Shown: positions 1-10,186 of the stretch, piece by piece | Layout: each line of letters begins with the position of its first letter | Position numbering within the stretch: position 1 is the stretch's first letter | Assembly: GCA_015680685.1 (NCBI GenBank) | Contig: MNCI01030778.1 | Coordinates: 57,473 to 82,652, forward strand | DNA length: 25,180 bases | Reading direction: 5' to 3' | Origin: Gnetum montanum | Taxonomy: Eukaryota > Streptophyta > Gnetopsida > Gnetales > Gnetaceae | Made by a program: the position numbers and the translations under genes | Notes under the pieces: model-generated | The model's input: the letters and a program-made list of their open reading frames with translations, nothing else | Told to the model about the DNA's origin: nothing | Database searches by the model: none

Positions 1-477
1 CAAGGGAGTTGAATCTCTATTCAATTGATGTCCTCCGACCCTTGGGCTCCTCATTTATTTCTTTGTATTACCTCACGTGTAGGGCCCGACGTGGGTAATA
101 ATGAATATTTATTATTATAAACCGTGGGTAATATTGAATATTTATTATTATTATAAATGGTGATGGTTACGATTAAAGTAATAATGAATATTTATTATTA
201 TTATAAATAATGATGATTATGACTACAGTGATGGTTACAATCATGGCAACGGTTAAGGTGATGATGGTTATGGTGTGATGCAGTATTTAAAGATATTGAA
301 CTTAGGCATCGTGTTACAAGATTAAGAGGTGCAATATTGGAATTCATGAATTTTTAGAAACTTGGATTCTGTCGTTATTAGTCCCAATAGAGAAGGTGAA
401 GAACACTTTCTTCAAGATCAGCAACAACAACCATCTACTACAACAAGTAGTACAACAATTATCTACTGCAATAAGTA
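1..477. repeat. AT-rich flank with short degenerate tandem motif
   Basis: No gene is seen here. A motif of the form GTAATAATGAATATTTATTA followed by TTATAAA occurs about three times between roughly 90 and 210, followed by GATGGTTA-type triplet-rich sequence (GATGGTTAC, GATGATGGTTATGG) to about 275. It reads as a small degenerate minisatellite. The stretch 300-477 has no open frame or recognisable domain, although it directly precedes the helicase relic and may be its decayed upstream part. Confidence 0.5.
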
Positions 478-963
478 ATGCAATCTTTGCTTATATGTGA
501 AGGTGTAAGGGTAATGCTTACAGTTAACCTTTGGCCTGAAGCAGGATTGGTAAATGGTGCACTTGGCATGATTCACAGTATTATGTATCCTTAAGGTAAA
601 TAGCCACCTACATTACCATTATATGTTATTGTTAATTTTGACTCCTACATCGGATGTGCCTTTGATAATGGTAATCCTCAACATGTGCCAATTGTACTTG
701 TGGTCTAAGGAGCATCTCGTTAGTCACCATTACGGTTGGCATGGGCCATGACTATTCATAAATCTCAAGGAATAACACTAGATAAGGATACTATTCACAT
801 TGGTTCAAGGGAAGTTATGGGTCTAACGTTTGTTGCATTATCTGGAGTCAAGATCATTGATTCTTTAAAGATTCATGCTCCTTTTCATGTGCAAAGATAT
901 AGAAATATTTCAGATGTTAAACATCTCCAAAGTAGAATTGCACAAGAAGTTCATTTTTATTAA
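478..963 (+). pseudogene. PIF1-like / Helitron helicase C-terminal relic
   Basis: One reading frame from 478 to the stop at 961-963 reads like the C-terminal end of plant PIF1-family DNA helicases, the type carried by Helitron rolling-circle transposons. The recognisable stretches are VMLTVNLWPEAGLVNGALG (from 511), LPLYVIVNFD (about 610), then LRLAWAMTIHKSQGITLDK (736 onward; helicase motif V region with TIHKSQG) and GSREVMGLTFVALS (motif VI region). In the family motif VI continues as SRV; here it reads SGV, so the usual arginine is lost. Four stops interrupt the frame at about 592, 601, 706 and 721. Each is TAA or TAG at a place where CAA or CAG (Gln) would fit. The Walker A/B N-terminal half is not in the window. 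It is a dead fragment; only the 736-963 part is still open. Confidence 0.8.
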
Positions 964-2040
964 TTGGAGAATTAGGCATATTGAGTTCACACTTATTATA
1001 GTATTTTGCGTTTTGCTCAATCTTATTATACAGCTCTGTAATGTTTGTTGCAATAATTGTTTAATGTATTCTTTCATCAACATATACGAAATATATAAAC
1101 TTTTATTTTAACCAATTTATGTTTACCAGTATATATTATTTGAAATGCAAATAGTGATGATAACTTAAAAAATAAAAAAATAATTAAATTCTATTTATAG
1201 CCTGCGAAACCGCTACACAAAAGAACTTATGGGTCTAGCGTTTATTGCATTATCTAGAGTCAAGACCATTAATTCTTTAAAAAATCATCCTTTGTTTCAT
1301 GTGCAAAGATATAGACAAATTTCAGATGCTAAACATCTCCAAATAAAATTGCACAAAAAGTTCGTTTTGCTCAATTGGAGGATTAAGTATATTAAGTTCA
1401 CACTTATCAGTGTATTTTGCCTTTTGCTCAATCCTATTATGCAACCCTATAACGTTTGTTGCAATAATTGTTTAATGTATTCTTTCATCAACATATACGA
1501 AATATATAAACTTTTATTTTAACCAATTTATATTTACCAGTATATATTATTTGAAATGCAAATAGTGATGATAACTTAAAAAATAAAAAAATAATTAAAT
1601 TCTACTCATAGCCTACAAAACCGCTACACAAGATAACTTACGAGTCTAATGTTTGTTACATTATTTGTAGCCAAGATCATTGATTCTTTAAAGATTCATC
1701 CTCTTTTCTATGTGCAAAGATACAGAAAGATTTCAGATGCTAAACATCTCCAAAGTAAAATTGCACAGGAAGTTCATTTTACTTAATTAAAGGATTAGGC
1801 ATATTAAGTTCACACTTATTATTGTATTTTGCCTTTTGCTCAATCTTATTATACAGCTCTATAATGTTTGTTGCAATAATTGTGCAATGTATTCCTTCAT
1901 CAACATATACGAAATATATAAACTTTTATTTTAACCAATTTATGTTTACCAGTATATATTATTTGGTATCCAAATAGTGATGATAACTTAAAAAATAAAA
2001 AAAATAATTAAATTCTACTCATAGCCTACGAAACCGCTCC
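815..2040 (+). repeat. Triplicated ~411-bp unit: helicase 3' end plus downstream DNA
   Basis: Three direct tandem copies lie at 815-1226, 1227-1637 and 1638-2040. Each begins inside the helicase motif VI region (TTATGGGTCTA.. or its variant). Each runs through the end of the coding part and an AT-rich tail (CATATACGAAATATATAAAC, AGTGATGATAACTTAAAAAA) and ends near GCCTRCRAAACCGCT. Unit 2 keeps a 97-codon open frame (1229-1522) and still has the SRV arginine that unit 1 lost. Unit 3 is more decayed. The tail may be the 3' terminal region of a Helitron, because tandem 3' ends are known in that class, but no CTRR terminus could be fixed with confidence. Confidence 0.8.
1229..1522 (+). pseudogene. 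Second copy of helicase C-terminal fragment
   Basis: This open stretch of 97 codons repeats the end of the helicase relic: MGLAFIALSRVKTINSLK, then FHVQRYRQISDAKHLQ. It lacks every upstream helicase motif and exists only because the unit was duplicated in tandem. It reads on into the AT-rich tail because the stop used by copy 1 is lost. A third, more broken copy follows at about 1641-1790 (reading roughly FVTLFVAKIIDSLKIH). Confidence 0.7.
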
Positions 2041-2460
2041 ACTAGCTTAGATATATATATATATTGGCTAAAATGATTTTTTAAAAAATGATGTTAACCA
2101 AGCCCGACTACTAGACGAGGTAACAAGATAACTAAAAATGGAATCACTCATCTCTCCTCTATTTCTCTACCACTTACCCAATTTAGTTTTACCTTCTCAG
2201 TCAAGTTTGCTCTTTCTTTGTTTATTCATGATGTTTTTGAGCATTATTTATGCAAGAGATTTATTTCTCAAAAATTCCATAAACAAAGAAAGAAAGAGCA
2301 AACTTAACCGAGAAGGTAAAACTAAATTGGGTAAGTGGTAGAGAAACAAAGGAGGGATGAGTGATTTCATTTTTAGTTATCTTGTTACCTCATTCAGTAG
2401 TCGGCCTTGGTTAACATCATTTTTTTTAAATCATCTTGGACTATATATATATAAGCTAGT
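2041..2460. mobile_element. Foldback / MITE-like element with ~185-bp inverted arms
   Basis: The left arm (2041-2225) and right arm (2279-2460) are reverse complements at roughly 90% by eye, around a loop of about 53 bp (2226-2278). The outer ends read ACTAGCTTAGATATATAT on the left and, in reverse complement, ACTAGCTTATATATATAT on the right. Inner matched blocks include GATGTTAACCAAG, GGTAACAAGATAACTAAAAA and CTACCACTTACCCAATTTAG. The CTAG next to each end may be either a target duplication or part of the terminal repeat. It inserted at the end of the third helicase-tail unit. The short open frame across it (2138-2341) is a by-product of the hairpin, not a gene. The family cannot be named. 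Confidence 0.85.
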
Positions 2461-2839
2461 AATATAATAAAATAGAGGAATGTTAAGCAAAGATGGGGCT
2501 AGAATGTTGTGTTGTTGGTGAGATTGCTACTATAATTGGATTACTTATTTGTTGCATGACCTATATGGATAAAAAATATTTCTTAAATTGATTAGAATGT
2601 TTCTTTGTAAATTCTGTGTGTGTATAGTAATGTGGGTATCTCATGTACATGCTTCTTGTATATTCATATAAGTTTTCCATCCATTATCTCTAGGTTTCAT
2701 TATGTGAATGCTAAGTATTGATCATTCAAATTAAGAAAGAAAAGAAAAAGGTGATAGCAAATATGATTTATTGCTATTTAGGATCATCTCTTGGAGCCAT
2801 AGTGTTCATCCCCTAAGTAAGTTCTAGAAGGGTTGTTAG
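2461..2839. other. AT-rich intergenic DNA, nothing recognised
   Basis: No open frame above 60 codons, repeat or RNA-like structure was found between the foldback element and the first SINE-like fragment. Confidence 0.5.
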
Positions 2840-2844
2840 ATGAG

Positions 2845-2905
2845 CAAAAGCCTAACCTCTTTGAGTGGCTATGTCTAGGCTTGAACTTAGGTCTTTTAAC
2901 CCTGA
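2845..2905 (-). repeat. SINE-like fragment, B-box region only
   Basis: On the minus strand this reads AAGACCTAAGTTCAAGCC followed by CCACTCAAAGAGGTTAG. GTTCAAGCC (plus positions 2878-2886) matches the RNA polymerase III B-box consensus. The same block, about 80% identical by eye, recurs on the plus strand at 8353-8402. I could not identify a convincing A box at the proper distance here, so this copy is treated as a truncated SINE remnant. Confidence 0.5.
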
Positions 2906-3139
2906 TTTATTGCTAGTTATGGTGTTGTAATATGTAAAAAATAAAAAATACAGAAAAGGAGAGAGGAACATGTCCTATGAATTAGAGATAATTGCATAAC
3001 TTTGTTAAATGACCTTTTAAAAAAACAAAATGAATTAAATAAAAAATAAAATCCCCTCTCTCAATAGGTGTACAAATGTCATATGATGACTTTTTCAGTG
3101 CTCATAAGATAATGCAACTTTAGTTGTATTGTTAGTGTT

Positions 3140-3275
3140 GGAACCCGAAATAAGTGAAACATAGGTATACCCCAAGATTTATAGAAGTTGATAACTCAAT
3201 GTTACCTAGTAGAATCGAACCTGTAACCTGGGGTTACTATGCTAAGACTTGTACCATTAGGCACACCTCATTATT
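3140..3275 (-). repeat. tRNA-derived SINE-like sequence
   Basis: On the minus strand an A-box-like TGCCTAATGG (plus 3254-3263) is followed 42 nt later by a near-perfect B box, GGTTCGATTCT (plus 3211-3221). This spacing is typical of a tRNA promoter. The flanking bases do not form a tRNA T-stem or acceptor stem, so it is not a tRNA gene. A tRNA-derived SINE head or tRNA pseudogene fits best. A poly-A or other tail was not clearly seen. Confidence 0.5.
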
Positions 3276-3660
3276 ATGCAACATTAGTTGTCTGGGTGCT
3301 TGAAAGAGAAGGTATTTCCTTGGTTTAATATTTTGATTTTATGCTTTCCTGTTGCTCATGGAACTCCCATCCATTGTACTCTATGGCTTTATTTTATGAG
3401 AGAATTTTGATGGAATAAGGGTTAGAGTAAGCTTGCTTTAAAAATAGAGAGATTAGAAATTTATATTCTATCATCATGGAAGGAACTAAACCAAAGTCCT
3501 CTTAGTTGGAAGGGATAGATATTTTTTTTATTGTTTTTAACGATGGCTTTAGGAAAGTTTGAACCTAAGAATTGATTTTAGATATGTTTTTAAAAAGTTT
3601 AATAGCCAAAAAAGTAACTCCCATAACGATTCAATTATATTAAAGAAAGCAAAACTAAAA
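3276..3660. other. AT-rich intergenic DNA, nothing recognised
   Basis: This stretch between the SINE-like sequence and the inverted-repeat arm has no supported gene or repeat. Confidence 0.45.
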
Positions 3661-3669
3661 CATGAGTAA

Positions 3670-4400
3670 ATAAATAGGGATTAGCAGAAGAAAACAAAAA
3701 GAAAGAGGAGAAGAAGAAAGAGAGAGGGAAAGAGAATAGAGGAGAGAAGGAGAAAGGAGGATTGTAGCAACAACAACACTAGGAGCACATTTGTACATCT
3801 TTAGCAATACACAAGTAAACTAAAATAATAATAATAGCAACAACATAAGAAAAAGATTGCATGGGTACAATAATGAAGATGACAAAGTAGCATTTGATGG
3901 CTAGGAAAAAGAGGCCATTTAAAGAGGTTTTGAAGATTGAATAAGGTGAATACATAGTTACTCCCTTGTTTCATTTGTGGCTAAAGTATGATTTTATTGT
4001 CAAAGTTCTTTCACCATCTTGAATACTTTTTGAATTTAATTTTCATTTTTGAGATTTTGGATTGTTGAATCCTTGTTTTTATAGATCTCTCTGCCCATCC
4101 TCACACTCTCAGGCTTAAATGACTTAGATGAGAATTGTTTTTAGATAAACTTGGGAACATTCATAAATATTTGGGGCTATTTAGCATAAAGATGTGCCAA
4201 CAAGGGCCAAAGATACTTGATATAAGGATTGGTAATGCTAGCAAAAATTGAGAGCATCTTGGGCCCACCTTGATTTTGGAAATCTTGAAGTGAACTTTTG
4301 AGTATTGGCCATTTGGTGTTTTCTCAGGTTTGACCTTGAATTTCTGATCATAAAATTGATTTTGGATTCTTTTTATGATTCACCAACTTTTGAAATTCTC
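3670..4400 (+). repeat. Arm A of a diverged inverted repeat pair
   Basis: This segment matches the reverse complement of about 8470-9600. The clearest part is 4061-4195: GATCTCTCTGC, then TAAATGACTTAGATGAGA, ATTTGGGGC and GTGCCAACAAG, each found in the reverse complement of 8660-8815. The outer end at 3670-3775 is a purine-only-like tract (GAGGAGAAGAAGAAAGAGAG), matching the pyrimidine-rich end of arm B. Identity looks near 70%, with many small gaps. It is probably one transposon-derived family present twice in opposite directions; no protein domain remains. Confidence 0.6.
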
Positions 4401-4662
4401 AACCTTATGCTAAGACACTCTTACTTTTGATTTAGATATCTTTCTACACTTGATTGAGAAGAAGGGATAACAAATAAAAATCTAATTCAAATATTTTCTT
4501 TTAGCTACAAATTTTTATGATATGATTTTCCTAATTTATTAGCTATAGATTCTTTGAAACTAGCTGAATGTGATTTGAGAAATTTTCTATATCTTTTCTA
4601 TGAAGATGGCATAACTACTATGTTATACAAAATGTTTGATAAGAATAGTCCCATTTTCCTTA

Positions 4663-6469
4663 TGTTGATGCGTAAATTTTGGACACGCGAACACCTATGA
4701 AAACTCGTTTTAGAAGACTATTGCCTAGGGTGCCTCCCGTATGGGTACAGAAACCTGGGAATAGTCTCAGTTGGAAAGGGCTATGTGACAATAATAATAA
4801 TAATAATGCAGTCCACTAATGAAATATTCTTAACTATATGTATAACAACATTAATGAAAATAAAATTCTGTTAATAACCTGGTAGTAAAGATGCACAACC
4901 TTTTATATGTCTCTAACATCAAACTTCAAGATTCTGCTATAAAAATTCAATTACTCAGAGCTTAAACAATATGTGATCCCCTGTGCATTTTACGGAGAAA
5001 TTTTAATGGTGAAAGTCTATCTTAAATTGCTTCTCTGACTCTAGGTTGACTAAAAATTTTAAAAGATTGTCGTGACTAACACGTAAAACTTATTCCTTTG
5101 GTACTGCAGATTGCACATAAGCATAAACTAAATATTGGCCAATGGCGATGATGTTGTCATTGAGGATGAAACATTTTTGGTAGTGTTACCATAGATAGAA
5201 ACTTATACTTGCTACTATGCTGCAAATGCAGGCAATAAAACTATACTTATCAGGGCAATGTAATGAAATAGGGCAATGCAACGGGACCATAAGGAGTTTC
5301 TCGATTGAAAATGATTTATGAGTTGAAGAATGCAATATATTAGTATCTAAGGCTTTGAGGATCTGAAAGCCCAAAAAAAAAACCTACTCTTTGAATTATA
5401 AAAATAATAATAAAAGTTTAAGCATTAAAAAAATAAATTTAAAATTAGTGCATAGAGTGATATACGACACAATATACCGGTAACATGTTTTGAAATGCTG
5501 AAAATATTAGATATCTATAATTGAAAATGCTAAACATCTTTGATATTGCTATATGTCGCAAAGATGTAGGTGTGGTTGCAGCCGTCGGTGCATCCGTCAC
5601 GTCCTACTCACTCACTACAAGCATTTGTGGTTACCCCAGCGTCCAGAGAGAAGGCCACCATTTGCAAGTGCGTTGCTATTAGATGTGTGTCGCTCGTAGC
5701 AACAAGAGGCTAAAATATGGGTTGTATGTGGCCAGAGAAAATAGAAGAACAAAATAAAACAACGGCTNTGACTGCTATTGGACATGTGTTGCCAGCTGCT
5801 ATGCATTTCAAAAAGAAAGATTGGCCACCCAACCTTGTTGCCAATTCCAGCCCCCTCTTTATAGCAGCCCTGCGGGAGAATCCCTAATCCTAAACCATCA
5901 TTCACCGTCAACACGCTGCATCACTATTACAAATGTTTTAACAAAAGTTTGTAAATATGTAATTTTTTTTTTAAAAACAATATGAAAATTAATTCATTAG
6001 ACTTGCACAAATTATGTAGTCATTACCATGTTTTATAATTTAAAGATATGCTATTTTGTTGGCATTTTTTAGATGGCTTATCTTTTCTCTTGATTTTATT
6101 TCTTTTCTTTTCTACATGGAATTCCTCTATATCACTATCTCTCTCTAAGGGGAAATTGGTACCAATAGCATGATTGATAGGTTACATTGAGGTCATCTTT
6201 TAGAGGTCTGTGCAAAGCATGTGGTGCACTATTTATCATGTGCTGGTGTAGTGCTTGCTCATTTAGCAATTGAAATTCATAATTTTTATTTTATTTTATT
6301 TATGTGTGGTTGAGGACCTTTTGTGTATATTTTTCTTTTTACATAAAACCAGTATAGCATTTGTTGAATTCCTATGAATTTGATTTGTGCATTTTGACTA
6401 CTTTGCAACTATAATTTTCTACATGTGCATTGATAATGGCCCCATGCATGGGTGAGGTTGACCTCAACA
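4663..6469 (-). mobile_element. Solo LTR (Gypsy family of this window), minus strand, TSD CCTTA
   Basis: Read on the minus strand, this starts TGTTGAGGTCAACCTCACCC (from 6469 downward) and ends CGCATCAACA (at 4663). These match the start and end of the LTRs at 10187 and 11910. It is 1807 bp, against 1724 bp for that LTR. Perfect 5-bp target duplications CCTTA flank it at 4658-4662 and 6470-6474. The U5 hairpin (4715-4767) is kept. No internal gag/pol sequence lies beside it, so it is a solo LTR left by recombination between two LTRs. A single n at 5768 interrupts it. The minus-strand open frame at 5615-5914 is a by-product of its GC-richer part. Confidence 0.92.
5856..5867 (-). promoter_or_regulatory. 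TATA box of the minus-strand solo LTR
   Basis: On the minus strand this reads GCTATAAAGAGG, in the same setting as the CTATAAACAGGG of the full element's LTRs (GC-rich, followed by a G-rich run). It would mark the U3/R promoter region of the LTR. No transcript evidence is available. Confidence 0.45.
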
Positions 6470-6474
6470 CCTTA

Positions 6475-8300
6475 TAACTAAATATATAGCAAATCATTAT
6501 GTTAGTAATGATTAAGTTTTTGTTTACCTTAGGATGATAGCAAATGAATTTTGTATGTTTTCATTTACAAACTAAAGCTAGCCGAAACTACAATTGCATT
6601 ACTAATTTCAAGATCATTTGGATTTAGATTACTAGTGGTGATGTAATATGATTTTCACTTTAATGCTTATTTCACATTTAATTTGTATGTTAGATGATAT
6701 TTTCTTGTGAATGTTATTAGAAGAAAAAGTGAGATATTCTTATGTTATTGAATGGATTTGAAATTATTTTTTTTCCTATTCTTGTGATTATCAGTTTGGT
6801 TGGGCAATTACTAGATGAACTATACTTAAAAAATTCTTTTATTGTCTAAGAAAATTAGAAATTGATTGGTAAATAAAAGAATATCAGATTCATGCACCTT
6901 ATTAGAGGAATCTTGCTTAAGATTTTTTACAGCAGATACTTTCTTTTTATAGTTATCTTTTATGTTAATAAATTAATATGGATTGAGATTAAAATATGAA
7001 TATAGTGTTTTGTTCAAGTTAGATTGTATTTTAGAAATGAAGAATTTTTTTGTTTGATTATTATTTCAATGCGAGAATATCGCAACCACTCATTTCATGA
7101 GATAAACTTGTATCCTTTATATCAAACTGAAATGCAAACAATATTTTGGAAGAATTAAAATATAACATTCTATAATTGACTTTCAACTTTTGGCTCATGT
7201 ATATCTTATATAAGAAATTTTAGGCTTTTATATCATTGTTACAAGAAAGGAAGCAACATGGCTACTATAGTTTTCTACAAAGTTTGCTTTGAGCTAATCT
7301 ACAAAGTTATGGATGTGATTCCAAATTTGATTGTTTAGACATTTGTATTGCACCATAGATGCATATTGTATATTGAGAAATGTCAATCATCATATTGGCA
7401 TTCTCTTTGTACTAAATCCTTTGGCCATTGTTTGCATTATATAATCTTTTTGTGTTATGCTTTAGTCTTTTTACGTTGAACTGATTATTGTATGAGTTGG
7501 TTTAAATGCAAGATTGCATTTTTTATAACTAGTTAACTTTTTAAAATTTTTCCCTTGCATTTTGTCAACTAGCATTTATGGAACTTTGGGTGTTAGCTCT
7601 TTCTCCCTAGGAAACTAGATTGTACACATCAATAAATTTGTTCACATAGAATTTTATGAATCAATTATTTACAAATCAAATTATCAAAACTCTTAACAAA
7701 AGAATTAAAAGCAGTACTAGCCTTGCTACTTTGAATTTTGCTTGCAATAATAAATAAATGAATTCTAATTTTCTAATGGACAACCACATAAGGTTTGAAC
7801 AAAACTTAGAAAACATACTAATGCTCCTTGAGCATAATTTGTGATTCTCTAGTATATAGAAACATCAATGAAAAATCATGTCTAATTAGCACCCAACACC
7901 ATAAGCATAATTAGATTTTGGTTTAACTATTATTGATAAAAAAAAAAGATAACCAAGAACACACAATAGTGATAACAAAAATCTATGGAAGATTCCTTTG
8001 ATATAATGTACAAGTCTAATTTTCTCTTTATGTACTATCAGATTTTGATTTTTCTCATACCATAATAATACATTAGATGTTTTTCATCAAAAGACTTGTC
8101 TAACCCAAGAGGTGGCCACAATAAATGTATAAATCAATAATAACAAATCCGTTCAATTTCACAATAATATTATTGTATTTTCTTTTAGCAATCCTCATGA
8201 TAAAAATCATTTTAATTCAACTTTGCTAATTTGAAATAATATAATGCATACTATTAACATTTAATTAACCTATCTAATTTACTAGTAATACGGAATAGAG
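6475..8300. other. AT-rich DNA without recognised genes
   Basis: About 1.8 kb of AT-rich sequence lies between the solo LTR and the second SINE-like fragment. Stops are dense in all frames and no domain, RNA gene or repeat family was recognised. It lies between the two arms of the diverged inverted repeat, so it may be the interior of a decayed element. Confidence 0.4.
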
Positions 8301-8314
8301 AAATCAAGGGACCA

Positions 8315-8402
8315 TGATTTGGAGTAATGGTAAGGTGTTTGTTTCTCAAGTTAAAGACCTAGGTTTAAGCCTAGGTACAACCACTCAAAGAAGTTAGACT
8401 TT
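8315..8402 (+). repeat. tRNA-derived SINE-like sequence
   Basis: An A-box-like TGGAGTAATGG (8320-8330) is followed 42 nt later by a B-box-like GGTTTAAGCC (8362-8371). The segment then continues as TAGGTACAACCACTCAAAG, which recurs in inverted orientation at 2845-2905. It cannot fold as a full tRNA. It is best read as the head of a tRNA-derived SINE, here on the plus strand. Confidence 0.5.
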
Positions 8403-8469
8403 ACTAATATTTAATAACCATAAATTAACATCCTAGATTTGCCCCACTTCATTGGACTCATATAAAGTT

Positions 8470-9600
8470 AACAAAAGGTATGCAAACAAGAATCAAAATT
8501 CAAATCCAAGGATTAAGCATTCAAGGGGATCATCAAGTCAATTTTCTAGCCAGAAATTAAGAATTCAACAATTTTGTAAATTTCAAAAAATCATAAAATA
8601 AGCATGGATTGAGGATATTCTCACTTTTTGTTGGTGGTACTAATCATTGTATTCGGGATCTTTGATTCTTGTTGGCAAATCACTATGCAAAAAATGCCCC
8701 AAATCATTATGGGTATTTATAAATCATTATAGAAACAACTCTCATCCAAGTCATTTAGACCTAAGAGTGCAGAGAATGAGCAGAGAGATCCAATAACAAA
8801 ATTAAGGATTTAACAATTTAAGATCTGAATAATAAATTTTATCAAACTTGATTCAAACATTAAAAGATATGCAAGCGAAAGAAAGGAGATGGGATGGGAT
8901 ATTGATATAATTAGCCAATGTTGTCTACAACACATAGTAAGAGAAGGATTCACCTTACCTTCTTGCTCAAATTTTTTGCTTACTAAGAACAATTAATTAT
9001 AATATTAGATTGTTTCTTACCTCAAGTTTTTTGTTTTCTATACTAGCCACAATCTTTCTTTGTTGTAGTAGTCTTCTCTTCTTGTTGTCAATTTGTTGCT
9101 TCAACCACAATATTCTTTTGTTGTTGTTGATCTTCTATGTCAACCACAATCTTCTTTTTGTCTTTTTGTTGTTCATTTGTTAATTTAATCACCATCTTCT
9201 TTTTGTTGATGTTGATCATTTTTTATCCACAACCTTTTATTTTGTTCTTCATTTGTCCTTCCAACCATAGTCTTCTTTTGTTGATATTCATTTGCAATTA
9301 CATCCCTTGTGTTTTAGCTCTCCTCTCTCATATGCATACACACTCTCTTCCTTTCTCTTTGTTGTTGTTGTTCATTTGCTACTTTAGTCATAATTTTCCT
9401 TTTATTGATGTTGATGTTGTGTTTAAGCCATAGTCTTCTTTTTGTTATTCATTTGTTGTTCTAGCCACTCTCCTTTTGTTGCTTGTCATTTTTAACCACC
9501 TCTCTTGTGATTAAACTCTCCTTCTCTCTCACATGCACATACACTCTCTCCTATCTCTTTTTTTGTCCTTGTCTTTTCCTCCCCCAACTTTCCTTTCTTT
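8470..9600 (-). repeat. Arm B of a diverged inverted repeat pair
   Basis: The reverse complement of this region aligns, with gaps, to 3670-4400; the best block is 8660-8815. It contains no protein domain. The open frames at 8810-8992 (minus) and 9137-9433 (plus) come from biased composition and are not supported as genes. The outer 560 bp consist of a pyrimidine-rich minisatellite listed separately. Confidence 0.55.
9040..9570. repeat. Degenerate CTT/GTT-rich minisatellite
   Basis: A motif close to CCACAATCTTCTTTTTGTTG followed by TTCATTTGTT recurs about seven times with spacing near 60 bp. On top of this, a longer block (CTTGTGTTTTAGCTCTCC.. at about 9307 and CTTGTGATTAAACTCTCC.. at about 9503) repeats with a period close to 197 bp, each ending in CACATACACTCTC-like sequence. 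The strand bias is strong: pyrimidines and G against very little A. The matching purine tract in arm A (3680-3775) suggests it belongs to the repeat family. Confidence 0.6.
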
Positions 9601-9619
9601 AGAATTAGTAATAGAATTT

Positions 9620-9981
9620 AAGAGAGATGGGTATTTCTTGTAATTGATTTTTTTATTGAAAATGGGTTTCCTTCTCTTTTTTTTTAATAAACAAAACCTT
9701 TTTGGGCTTCACCTAGTTATGAGTTCATGATCACTCTTAAAAATTAATAAAAATATATATTAATAAATTGCAGGTTCAATTTATGAATTGTTCAATATTT
9801 TGAAATTCTAATTCTGCTAAGTGTCATATTCAAATTCAAATCTTTAAATCTTCATCTTATATAGCCGAAAACCTGCAAACATAAAACATTTAAACATAAC
9901 ATCTACCTCTGTTCATTCTTTCTTTAAGAACATGTAACTTCTAAATTTACTACCTGCCTTCATCATTTCGTCCATTGTTTC
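9620..9981. other. AT-rich intergenic DNA, nothing recognised
   Basis: No gene or repeat is supported between the minisatellite and the duplicated 205-bp flank of the LTR retrotransposon. Confidence 0.4.
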
Positions 9982-10186
9982 TTGGAGCCATCGCGTCCCA
10001 GTTAAACAGTAGGAGCCACCGACTGGCAGCAGGGATCAACGGAACAAATCAATGCTGAGTTGGTTTTGTTTGAAGTCCTATATTCTATTTCTTCTGTCTT
10101 TTCTCACACAACGACAATCGGATCTCGCATGCTTGTAATGATGCCATCAAGTGAACACGAATGGCCACAAGTCCGGTCCAGCCAAG
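9982..10186 (+). repeat. 205-bp segment, left copy, abutting the 5' LTR
   Basis: This segment starts TTGGAGCCATCGCG and ends GGTCCAGCCAAG, where CCAAG is the target duplication of the retrotransposon. An equally long copy at 17598-17802 differs at about ten positions by eye (about 95% identity), mostly transitions. At several differences the right copy has CG where this copy has TG or CA. It is the host DNA into which the element inserted; why it recurs near the other end is treated under findings. Confidence 0.85.
10182..10186. repeat. Target site duplication, left (CCAAG)
   Basis: CCAAG directly precedes the TG of the 5' LTR and recurs directly after the terminal CA of the 3' LTR at 17841-17845. 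Five base pairs is the usual length for Ty3/Gypsy integration. Confidence 0.9.

Noticed and set aside
2138-2341. 67-codon frame
   Set aside because: It spans the loop and both arms of the foldback element; the coding appearance is accidental.
3140-3275. Possible intact tRNA gene on the minus strand
   Set aside because: Good A and B boxes, but the T-stem and acceptor stem do not pair, so SINE or tRNA pseudogene is preferred.
5615-5914. 99-codon minus-strand frame
   Set aside because: It lies wholly within the minus-strand solo LTR, crosses an n and has no recognisable domain.
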